A stretch of DNA of 17,715 bases from Klebsiella pneumoniae. Lineage in GTDB: Bacteria > Pseudomonadota > Gammaproteobacteria > Ga0077536. A program made the translations under genes and the position numbers. How positions within the stretch are numbered: position 1 is the first letter of the stretch; each line of letters begins with the position of its first letter. Below the pieces are notes generated by a model. The model was not told where the DNA came from. It ran no database searches and saw only the letters and a program-made list of their open reading frames with translations. Location: assembly GCA_945873015.1 (NCBI GenBank), contig CAMCBY010000026.1, forward strand, positions 1 through 17,715, read 5' to 3'. Of the stretch, positions 7,173 to 14,756 are shown piece after piece.

Positions 7173-10100
7173 ATGGCTGATTTCAAGACTACGCTGGAGC
7201 GTCTGGCGCGCGGCGAAATCAATTTCGACGCAGTCGCGAAAAACATCGACAAGCTGTTGAGCAAACGCCCGCAGGCGGTGGTTGCAATCATGGACCAGCT
7301 CAAGCAGGCGGTGGTCGATGGCATCATCGATGCCGAAACCTATGCGGCCCTCAAGACCCGCATCACGGCGCGGGTCGAAGCGACACCGATGCACGGCAAC
7401 GACGACGCCACGCGCATCGCCAACGATCACGACGATGTCACGCGGTTGCATGGCGGCGGCGATGAGCGCACCCAGTTCGCCGGCCTTGATAAGACAGAGG
7501 TGGTGGCGAGTCTGCGCCAGACAGTGGGCGATGCCACTGAATTTCTCGACATCACCGGCGGCGAAATGACGGGCCAGGGTCAGTCCTCGACCACCACCGG
7601 CATCGATTTCGATCTGACCGGAGAAACCGGTTCCGAGACCTCGGCCTCATGGCCGACCGGCGATAGCCAGACCGGTGGTACCGGCAGCGACTGGTCGGCG
7701 CCCAGTGCGCCACGCGGGCCAACCAAAATCGAGCCGGGCGCGGTACTGCGCGGTCGTTTCAAGCTCGACTCGGTGCTCGGTGTGGGTGGCATGGGCTCGG
7801 TATTCCTCGGCAGCGATCTGATCAAGGTGCGCGCCAAGGACAAACAGCCACGCGTTGCGCTCAAAGTACTCAACGAAGATTTTAAGCAGCACCCCGATTC
7901 CTTTATCGCGCTACAGCGCGAAGCGAGCCGCCAACAAAAGCTCGCGCACCCGAATATCGCCACGGTCTACGATTTTGATCAGACCGAAGACGGCCTTGCG
8001 TTCCTGGTCATGGAATTGCTCGAAGGCCAGCCACTCAACGAATTCATCAAGAAGGTGGTGCGGCCCAAGGGCGGATTGCCGTTCAGCGAAGCGCTGCCGA
8101 TGGTGCAGGGCTTAGGCGCGGCGCTGGTCTACGCCCATGAGCGCAACATCGTCCATTCCGATTTCAAACCCGGCAACTGCTTTCTGACCAAAGAAGGCCA
8201 GATGAAGGTGCTCGATTTCGGTATCGCGCGCGCAGTCAAGAATCCTGGCGCGGCGGAAGGCGAAACGACGATCTTCGACCCGGGTAAACTCGGCGCACTG
8301 ACACCCGCCTATGCCAGCACCGAAATGCTGGAAGGTGAAGAACCCGATCCGCGCGACGACATCTACGCGCTGGCCTGTGTGGCCTACGAATTGCTAACCG
8401 GCAAACATCCGTTCAACAAAATTCCGGCCAACAAGGCGCGCGACAGCGGTCTGGTGCCGGAACCGATCAAAAGTCTGACGCGTAAACAATGGCGAGGACT
8501 GGAGCACGGTCTCGCCTTCACCCGCGACAAACGCAGTCAGACCACCGCGCAATTTCTGATTGAATTCGAAGGCGCGACCTCGCCGTGGAAGAATCCGCTG
8601 ATCATGGTGCCAGCCGCCGCGGTGCTGCTGGCGGCGGTCGGTGTGGCACCGATGATGAACATGCTCGACAAACGCGACACTGATAGTCGCATTGAGCTCG
8701 CCAAGACCGGCAACGCGGAGAACATCGAGCAGGTATTGAGCGGTGTCGACGCCGCAGATTTCGACTCCGGCAAACGCGATCGCATTCTGACCGAAGCCAA
8801 GGAAGCAATCCTCGCCTACTTCGAAAACGGTGTCCGTGCGCGCATCGATGTCGCCGCCGGCAAGTTCGATTTTATCGGCGCGCGCCAGATCCTCGACAAG
8901 GCGCGTGGCTACAGTGTCTATCACGACTCATCAAGCCTGAAGGAATTGCAGGATCAGATTGACGAGGCCGAGAACCGCGTGCTCGCTGAGCAGTTTGACA
9001 AGTTCAACACCGCGCTCGAAAACGGTGAGTTGCTGGCCAATGACAAGGGCGACGACATCTACGATGCGATGGCGGTGGTGGCCAAGATCGATCCCAAACA
9101 CCCGATGCTGAAGGACCGGCGTCTGCCGGGTGCATTCGCCAACGCAATCAACAAGGCGCTGGCCGACAACCAGTTCGACTACGGCGAGTCGCTCAGCGAG
9201 CAGAGCCGCAAGCTGCTCGGACTCGAGAACAAATACCTGAATGATCTCGCTGACAAAATCGGCGGCGCGCGCGAGCGTGCAGAAACGACCGCACGACTGT
9301 TGAGTGCGGTCGATGCAGTACAGAAGGCGCTCGACAGCAAGCAGGGACTGCCCGCCTATCTCGCGCTGCAGAACCAGGTAGTCGACCTCGCGCGTCTCGA
9401 TCCGGGCAACGAATTGCTCGACAAACTGCGCAAGGATATCGAGCCGCGCGCGACGCGTGATCTGACTCAGCTCGAAAGCTCGCGCAACTGGACGGCGAGC
9501 GATCTCATGCTCGGCGACTACAGTGGCATGCTGCGTGTGCTCGGTATGCGCGACCTCAATGATCGCATCGGTATGCTCGCAAATGAATTTAATGCGCAGT
9601 TGACCACGCTGCGCGACGGCATCACGCAGGCCGCGGCGAACAATAAGCTGAGCCCGGATGGCGACGATCAACTCCAGCAGTTGCAGGACATTGCCGCGCG
9701 CCATGCCACCACCCAGAACGCGCGTGATCAACTTGCGCTGGCGCGTCTGCACAGCGCACGCAGCCTGCGCGACAAAGGCGACCTGGACGCTGCTGGCAGC
9801 GAAATCTCCGCCGCGCGGGCTTACCGACCGAGCGCCGGGACTACCGCGCTGCTCGACCTTGAGGCAACCCTCGCCGACGATTTGCGCAAGCTTGATGCGG
9901 CCGCACGCACCGCTGCACTGAACGAACGCCATACACGTTTTGAGAGCGCGTTGGCCGCTTTCGACAACACGCTCGCCGCTGTGAACCAGGACGCCAAAAG
10001 CGTCGACACCGCGTTGGCGGCACTCGATGGGCTGCGCGCCGATTATCCCGACGACACCCGCAGCCTCGATGCCGCGCAGCGACTGGCGGCCGCGGTCGAG

Positions 10101-12191
10101 AAGAATGCGGAGCAGCTGGCCGCTGCCGGGCGCTGGAACGATGCCGTGACCTTGACCCAGAACGTGCTGGTGGCAATCCCCCAATCGACCTCGCTGGTGG
10201 CCAAACTCGACAGCCTCGAGAGCCAACGCAAGCAGGCCCTGGCCGACGCCGAGAAGAAGCAGGTGGCCGATGCCAAGAGCGCCATCGAGAATTTGCTGGA
10301 CGAGAGTCAAGCCGATAGGACATGGCGTGCCAGCGTGCGCCAGAACATGGGTGATATCGCCGCGTTTGGCGACCCGAACGATCCGTGGATCAAAGACGTC
10401 AGCACCAAGATTGCCGCCAAACTGGTCGAGCGTGCCGGCGATATGCGTCTGCAGGAACGCCTCGCCGAAGGCGCCAATCTGATTGCCGACGCCGAGCGTT
10501 ATGCGCCCGATGCACCGGGTCTCGCTGAAGAACGCAGCGCTTTGAAGGAAGCCACCGACACCTTTGAACGTGAGCAGGAGGAACAGGCACGTCTGGCACG
10601 TATCGATGGTTTGAAAGAGACCTTTGAATCGCAGGCCAAGGCCGGCGATGTCGCCAACGCTGCCAAGACCCTCGACGGTCTGCGCAAGGAAGTCGAGAAG
10701 ACCCCGGACACCTATGTCAGCGACGACGCGCCGCGGCTGCTCGCCAGCGCTTATCTCAAGCTCGCCACACAGCAGGTGCCGAAAAACGATTTCGCAGCGG
10801 CGCTGCGTTTTGCCAAGGCCTGCGCCGATCTGCAACCGCAGCGCCAGGACTGCAAACTCGCGGTGCGCGATTACACCGTCGATGGCAACAAGCAGGAACT
10901 GGCGAAGATGCTCAAGCGTCCCGATTTCGACATCGCCGAAGCACTGGCCAAGGTCGCCGAAGTACAAGTGCTCGACCCGGGTGAGTTCAGCAAGGCGGAA
11001 GGCGCTTGGGCGCAGGACATTGCCACACGTATCGAGACCTTGAAGACCAGCGAAGGCGTGGCCGCCAACGACATCATCAAACAGGCCAAGGAGGTCTTCC
11101 CGGGCAATCAGCCCATCGCCTCCATCGAGCCGGTCAAGCTCAGCGCGCCGACTTCGAAATACGCGCCGGACATCAAGAAGGCGCTCGACAAGGCGATGCT
11201 GTCGGTGGCCAAAGATCTGTTGCTCAAAGCGACCCGTGATGAAGCCGAGAATGCTGAGATCGTGACCTTGAAAGGCGCCTTCAATGCGCGCGTCAAACAG
11301 GTCAAGGACATCGTCGGCAAGTTCGATGCACGCTTCAACGAAGGCAAGTCCGGCGTCGCGCAATGGCAGGCCGACAGAGAGGATGCGAGCAAGGACAAAG
11401 CCAACACGGTGCTGCTCGCGGCGCGTGGCGAACTCGACAACGCGTTTGCCTTGTGGTCGGACAATGCCGCGCTCAAACAGCGCAAACTCAAGCTCGATCA
11501 GGAATTGGCCAAACTTGCCGGCGGCGCGGCGCCGCTCGAGCCGCCACCGCCCCCGACCAATCCCTGTGAGTCCAAACTCGCGGGCCATGGCAAGCGCAAG
11601 GCCGGCACCTGTTTCTATTTTGTAGCCAGCAAGGAACCGGGGCCTTACATGGTGGTGGTGCCGGCCGGCGAAGGCATCGCCAAACCGTTTGCCGTCGGCA
11701 AGTTCGAGGTCACGGTCGCGGACTTCAATCGCTACTGCAAGATGAGCGGCAAATGCTCACCGCTGCCCAGTCAGGACGCGGTGCTGCCGGTGACCGGTAT
11801 CAGCCTCGCGCAAGCGCAGGAATACACCGCGTGGTTGTCCGAGCGCACCGGCCAGAAATTCCGTCTGCCGACCAATCAGGAATGGGCCTATGCCGCCAAC
11901 GCGGGTGGCGATCAGCCGAAGAAGGACTACAACTGCCGCGTCGAACAGGCCGGGCAGGTGTTGAAGGGCCAGGGCACGATGGGCGTCAACACCGGCAAGG
12001 CCAACGGTTGGGGTTTGTACAACTATGTCGGCAATGTGCAGGAATGGGTGGTCGATGGTGGTGCTGTCGAAGCACGCGGCGGGGCTTACGAGGATATGTT
12101 CAGCAAGTGCGATATCGCGCTTGAGAAAGCCCACGACGGCAATGCCGACAAAGCCACCGGATTCCGCGTGGTGCTCGAATTGGGTTCCTGA
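7173..12191 (+). CDS. Large transmembrane Ser/Thr protein kinase with SUMF/FGE-like C-terminal domain
   Basis: Protein of 1672 aa. Residues 41-66 form a SHOCT-like helix pair (VVDGIIDAETYAALKTRI). Residues 77-125 are rich in acidic-threonine motifs. The kinase domain (about 190-460) has glycine loop GVGGMGSVFLG (203-213), Lys231 in ALKVL, catalytic loop HSDFKPGN with Asp330, and LDFGIAR with Asp348. HSD replaces HRD, making it a non-RD kinase, but the catalytic residues are intact. One membrane helix follows at about 476-497 (IMVPAAAVLLAAVGVAPMM). Then come some 970 residues of helical, TPR-like sequence, probably a periplasmic stalk, and an FGE-sulfatase-type domain at about 1491-1672 (PYMVVVPAGEG, KFRLPTNQEWAYAANAG, GNVQEWVVDGG, GFRVVLELG). 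The likely role is to sense something in the envelope and phosphorylate threonines inside; the FHA-cyclase and the PP2C enzyme encoded upstream are the obvious partners. Confidence 0.93.
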   Translation: MADFKTTLERLARGEINFDAVAKNIDKLLSKRPQAVVAIMDQLKQAVVDGIIDAETYAALKTRITARVEATPMHGNDDATRIANDHDDVTRLHGGGDERTQFAGLDKTEVVASLRQTVGDATEFLDITGGEMTGQGQSSTTTGIDFDLTGETGSETSASWPTGDSQTGGTGSDWSAPSAPRGPTKIEPGAVLRGRFKLDSVLGVGGMGSVFLGSDLIKVRAKDKQPRVALKVLNEDFKQHPDSFIALQREASRQQKLAHPNIATVYDFDQTEDGLAFLVMELLEGQPLNEFIKKVVRPKGGLPFSEALPMVQGLGAALVYAHERNIVHSDFKPGNCFLTKEGQMKVLDFGIARAVKNPGAAEGETTIFDPGKLGALTPAYASTEMLEGEEPDPRDDIYALACVAYELLTGKHPFNKIPANKARDSGLVPEPIKSLTRKQWRGLEHGLAFTRDKRSQTTAQFLIEFEGATSPWKNPLIMVPAAAVLLAAVGVAPMMNMLDKRDTDSRIELAKTGNAENIEQVLSGVDAADFDSGKRDRILTEAKEAILAYFENGVRARIDVAAGKFDFIGARQILDKARGYSVYHDSSSLKELQDQIDEAENRVLAEQFDKFNTALENGELLANDKGDDIYDAMAVVAKIDPKHPMLKDRRLPGAFANAINKALADNQFDYGESLSEQSRKLLGLENKYLNDLADKIGGARERAETTARLLSAVDAVQKALDSKQGLPAYLALQNQVVDLARLDPGNELLDKLRKDIEPRATRDLTQLESSRNWTASDLMLGDYSGMLRVLGMRDLNDRIGMLANEFNAQLTTLRDGITQAAANNKLSPDGDDQLQQLQDIAARHATTQNARDQLALARLHSARSLRDKGDLDAAGSEISAARAYRPSAGTTALLDLEATLADDLRKLDAAARTAALNERHTRFESALAAFDNTLAAVNQDAKSVDTALAALDGLRADYPDDTRSLDAAQRLAAAVEKNAEQLAAAGRWNDAVTLTQNVLVAIPQSTSLVAKLDSLESQRKQALADAEKKQVADAKSAIENLLDESQADRTWRASVRQNMGDIAAFGDPNDPWIKDVSTKIAAKLVERAGDMRLQERLAEGANLIADAERYAPDAPGLAEERSALKEATDTFEREQEEQARLARIDGLKETFESQAKAGDVANAAKTLDGLRKEVEKTPDTYVSDDAPRLLASAYLKLATQQVPKNDFAAALRFAKACADLQPQRQDCKLAVRDYTVDGNKQELAKMLKRPDFDIAEALAKVAEVQVLDPGEFSKAEGAWAQDIATRIETLKTSEGVAANDIIKQAKEVFPGNQPIASIEPVKLSAPTSKYAPDIKKALDKAMLSVAKDLLLKATRDEAENAEIVTLKGAFNARVKQVKDIVGKFDARFNEGKSGVAQWQADREDASKDKANTVLLAARGELDNAFALWSDNAALKQRKLKLDQELAKLAGGAAPLEPPPPPTNPCESKLAGHGKRKAGTCFYFVASKEPGPYMVVVPAGEGIAKPFAVGKFEVTVADFNRYCKMSGKCSPLPSQDAVLPVTGISLAQAQEYTAWLSERTGQKFRLPTNQEWAYAANAGGDQPKKDYNCRVEQAGQVLKGQGTMGVNTGKANGWGLYNYVGNVQEWVVDGGAVEARGGAYEDMFSKCDIALEKAHDGNADKATGFRVVLELGS
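7401..7490 (+). repeat. Three tandem 10-residue acidic-threonine repeats in the kinase N-terminus
   Basis: Kinase residues 77-106 read as three consecutive decapeptides beginning DDATRI, DDVTRL and DERTQF, so Thr80, Thr90 and Thr100 are exactly ten residues apart. Two looser copies follow (DKTEVV, Thr108; DATEFLD, Thr122). The consensus is D-(D/E)-x-T-(R/Q)-hydrophobic. The DNA of the copies differs at many third positions, so the conservation appears to be at protein level. Acidic residues before a threonine fit phosphorylation sites of bacterial Ser/Thr kinases and FHA ligands; phosphorylation itself is inference. Confidence 0.6.
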
Positions 12192-12241
12192 GGGCGAGCG
12201 TCGATCATGCACGCCCTGCGTTTCGCACCGCGAAGTCCGTC

Positions 12242-13939
12242 ATGAACGCCACGACCCTGCGTGACTTGTCGCGCGCCTATGCGGCGGGTGCCCTTGATCG
12301 TGAAACCTACCGTCGCCAGCGCCACGATCTGCTGACCCGCATCGTCGCCGGGCAATTGACTGCGCTGTCCTATCAGGCGCCCGAGCCCGATCAACGCACC
12401 GTCTTTCCTTACGTCGATGACGAGGGCGACACCACCCAGGAGATCCTCACGCCGCTGCCGGCCATCAAAGTGCCGGTACGAGCCGCCTCGGGCAAGCCGC
12501 CGATGCTGGCGATAATTGCGCTGCTGCTGGTCGGCGGCGCGGTGGGTGCTTACCTGTTCCTGGCCGCCGATAAAGCCGCGCCTGCGACCGCTCCGGCGGC
12601 CACCACCGAGATAGTGACGGCGGCCGATCCGCTCAGCGCATTTGTCACCGCCAATCAATGGGACGGTCCGCAGTTGCAGGCCCTCGCTGCACAATGGGAC
12701 ACGCTCGATGAAGCGTCGCGCAGCGCGCTGCGCGACGCACCGGTCATGCGGCGCTTGACCGACAAGGCACTCGATCAGATTCAGGCCGAGAACGCCCTGA
12801 TCACCTTGGGTGATGCCGAAGAAGCGCTCAGCACCCAACAGCAATTGCTCGATCTCATGGACCGGCTCGGCGTCGAGGATGCGCGTCTGCGTAAAGCACG
12901 TGAAGTATGGCGCAGCGCCAGTGCGGAGTTTGCCCATCAGCGCGTGGCTGACGCGGCAAACAAGGCGGCGGCCGCCGCCAGTGCGGCCGAGCCCGTGACC
13001 AGCGCGGCCGAACCCGTCGCGGTCGCGGCCGTGGAGGCCCCCCCGATTGCAGCGCCCGTTGCCGCGCCGACATCGCCGTCAGCAGCGCCTGCCAGTGTGT
13101 CAGCCGTGCCTGCCCAGACACCTGCGCCCGCCACCACAAAGGTGGCGGAAGTTGCCGCCGTGACGCCCACACCAGCTGCCGCCAAGGCTGGGCGCAGCAC
13201 GTGTAAAGCCAGCCTCGCCAAAACCCGCCGGCCGTTCTGTCAGGACACGCTGGCCGGCATCGGCAAAGGCCCGGCGCTGGTCGTGATACCCGCCGGTCAA
13301 TTCGAGATGGGTGGCGAGGCGGCCGAAGAACAACCGCGCCACACGGTAAAACTGGAACGCCCCTTCGCCATCGGCCTGTATGAAGTCAGTGCCGGCGAAT
13401 TTGCGCAGTTCTGCAAACACAGCAACACCCCCTGCCCCGCGCAGCCGTGGGATAACCCGGCCTTGCCGGTGGTGAACGTATCGTGGGCGATGGCCACGAC
13501 CTACGCACAGTGGCTGAGCGTGACCAGCGGCATCAACTATCGCCTGCCGAGCGAAGCGGAATGGGAATACGCGGCACGCGCCGGCAGCACCACTGCCTAT
13601 CCTTTCGGTTCCGAAATCCTGCCCACCCACGCGCGCTACAGCTTCAAGACCACGGCCACCACGCCCTTGCCGGCGGCCGACCGCAGCGTCAACCGCAATG
13701 ATTTCAAGCTCTATCACATGCTCGGCAATGTGCGCGAATGGGTCGCCGATGCGTGGCAGGCGAGTTATGCCGGCGCCAGCGCCGATGGGCGTGCGCGCAG
13801 CGACGGCGAGGCACGCCGTGTGGTGCGCGGTGGCTCCTATGCCGACCACGCCAGCGCGCTGCGCAGCGCGGCACGCGTGCCGTTGGACGCTGCGGGCGAT
13901 GCCTATACCGGCTTCCGCGTCGCGCGCTCGGTCGAGTAG
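12242..13939 (+). CDS. Membrane protein with periplasmic SUMF1/EgtB/PvdO-type (FGE-sulfatase) domain
   Basis: Protein of 565 aa following the kinase gene by 50 nt. Residues 5-37 form a SHOCT-like segment (AYAAGALDRETYRRQRHDLL) resembling that of the kinase. DQRTVF (Thr53) echoes the kinase threonine motif. One membrane helix lies at about 88-109 (MLAIIALLLVGGAVGAYLF), then a helical part and a long Ala/Pro-rich linker (about 240-320). The FGE-sulfatase fold covers about 343-562: LVVIPAGQFEMGGEA, YRLPSEAEWEYAARAGST, MLGNVREWVAD, RRVVRGGSY, YTGFRVAR. In place of the paired copper-binding cysteines of true FGE, the segment after RGGSY reads ADHASALRSAAR with no cysteine, so sulfatase activation is unlikely. 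Cysteines before the domain (RSTC and RRPFC) match those in the kinase tail. It is probably a sensor or ligand-binding partner of the kinase. No clear ribosome binding site precedes the ATG. Confidence 0.88.
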   Translation: MNATTLRDLSRAYAAGALDRETYRRQRHDLLTRIVAGQLTALSYQAPEPDQRTVFPYVDDEGDTTQEILTPLPAIKVPVRAASGKPPMLAIIALLLVGGAVGAYLFLAADKAAPATAPAATTEIVTAADPLSAFVTANQWDGPQLQALAAQWDTLDEASRSALRDAPVMRRLTDKALDQIQAENALITLGDAEEALSTQQQLLDLMDRLGVEDARLRKAREVWRSASAEFAHQRVADAANKAAAAASAAEPVTSAAEPVAVAAVEAPPIAAPVAAPTSPSAAPASVSAVPAQTPAPATTKVAEVAAVTPTPAAAKAGRSTCKASLAKTRRPFCQDTLAGIGKGPALVVIPAGQFEMGGEAAEEQPRHTVKLERPFAIGLYEVSAGEFAQFCKHSNTPCPAQPWDNPALPVVNVSWAMATTYAQWLSVTSGINYRLPSEAEWEYAARAGSTTAYPFGSEILPTHARYSFKTTATTPLPAADRSVNRNDFKLYHMLGNVREWVADAWQASYAGASADGRARSDGEARRVVRGGSYADHASALRSAARVPLDAAGDAYTGFRVARSVE

Positions 13940-13987
13940 GCGCAGATTCGCTGGCGCCTCGGGGCTGCGGCTTGCTCAGCACTGAAT

Positions 13988-14009
13988 GTGCGAATGAATT
14001 CGCACCTAC
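13988..14009 (-). repeat. REP-like palindrome with GTAG head
   Basis: A perfect 7-bp inverted repeat, GTGCGAA - TGAA - TTCGCAC (13988-14005), followed on the plus strand by CTAC; on the minus strand GTAG directly precedes the palindrome. A GTAG or GGAG head followed by a short palindrome is the layout of REP sequences mobilised by RAYT (TnpA-REP) transposases in Pseudomonas and Stenotrophomonas. It lies in the 102-nt gap before ubiG. Only one copy is present here, and no RAYT gene. Confidence 0.6.
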
Positions 14010-14041
14010 AATGGCGTTTCTGTCTGCCATGAATGTTTGCC

Positions 14042-14746
14042 ATGACCATCAATCTATCTTCAGACGAACGCGACAAATTTTCCGCCCTCGCTGATCACTG
14101 GTGGGACAGCCACGGACCGTGTCGCACCTTGCACGACATCAATCCCTGTCGTTACGACTACCTCGCCTCACAGGCGCGTGTGCAGGGCGCGCTGGTAGCC
14201 GACATCGGTTGTGGCGGTGGCATTTTCAGCGAAGCACTGGCGCGCGGTGGCGCCCACGTCACCGCCATCGATGCGTCGGCGGAACTGATCGAAGTGGCAC
14301 GCCATCACGCGCTCATGCAGGCCACACCGGTGCACTACGAAACCTTGACCGCTGAACAACTGGCGGCGCGACAGCCGCGCCATTTCGATGTGGTGAGTTG
14401 CCTTGAACTGATAGAACACGTGCCCGATCCCGCATCGCTGGTGGCGGCCTTGGCCGCGCTGTTGAAGCCTGGCGGTGTGTTGGTCATGTCGACCTTGAAT
14501 CGCAACGCCGCCGCCTATGTGCTGGGCGTGGTGATGGCCGAATATGTATTACGTCTGGTGCCGCGCGGCACCCATGACTACATGCAGTTCATCCGTCCTT
14601 CGGAACTGGCCGGCATGGCGCGCGCCAGCGGACTTGAAACGCGCGATGTGCGTGGCATGCACTACGACCCGTGGACGCGCCGCGCGCGTCTGGGCGTGCG
14701 ACCGACGGTGAACTATCTCGCCACGTTCACCCGCGAAGCCGCCTGA
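14042..14746 (+). CDS. ubiG: Ubiquinone biosynthesis O-methyltransferase UbiG
   Basis: SAM-dependent methyltransferase that carries out both O-methylation steps of ubiquinone synthesis. The protein is 234 aa, about the size of E. coli UbiG, and alignable along its length: FSALADHWWDSHGPCRTLHDINP at the start (family pattern W-W-D ... L-H-x-I-N-P), SAM motif I DIGCGGGIFSEALA at about 54-67, IDAS as the acidic motif II, CLELIEHVPDP, LKPGGVLVMSTLNRN, AEYVLRLVPRGTHDYMQFI, GMHYDPWTRRARLG and VNYLATF at the end. The ATG at 14042 is chosen over the in-frame ATG at 14033; neither has a clear ribosome binding site. The phosphatase gene begins 10 nt after its stop, so the two are probably co-transcribed. 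Confidence 0.96.
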   Translation: MTINLSSDERDKFSALADHWWDSHGPCRTLHDINPCRYDYLASQARVQGALVADIGCGGGIFSEALARGGAHVTAIDASAELIEVARHHALMQATPVHYETLTAEQLAARQPRHFDVVSCLELIEHVPDPASLVAALAALLKPGGVLVMSTLNRNAAAYVLGVVMAEYVLRLVPRGTHDYMQFIRPSELAGMARASGLETRDVRGMHYDPWTRRARLGVRPTVNYLATFTREAA

Positions 14747-14756
14747 TCCACACGCC

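Noticed and set aside
8931..11588. 885-codon open frame on the minus strand, antisense to the kinase stalk
   Set aside because: It mirrors the codon pattern of the kinase gene at high GC, is rich in Arg/Leu/Gly with no recognisable domain, and the plus-strand frame runs through two known domains.
5356..13939. Assignment of the kinase-phosphatase-FHA genes to a type VI secretion locus
   Set aside because: No tss, hcp, vgrG or clpV-like gene is present in the window, and the FHA domain is fused to a cyclase, unlike Fha proteins of type VI loci.
13938..13959. AGGCGC/GCGCCT inverted repeat at the stop of the SUMF-like gene, considered as a terminator
   Set aside because: Six-base stem with a ten-base loop and no T-run on either side; such repeats are expected by chance at this GC content.
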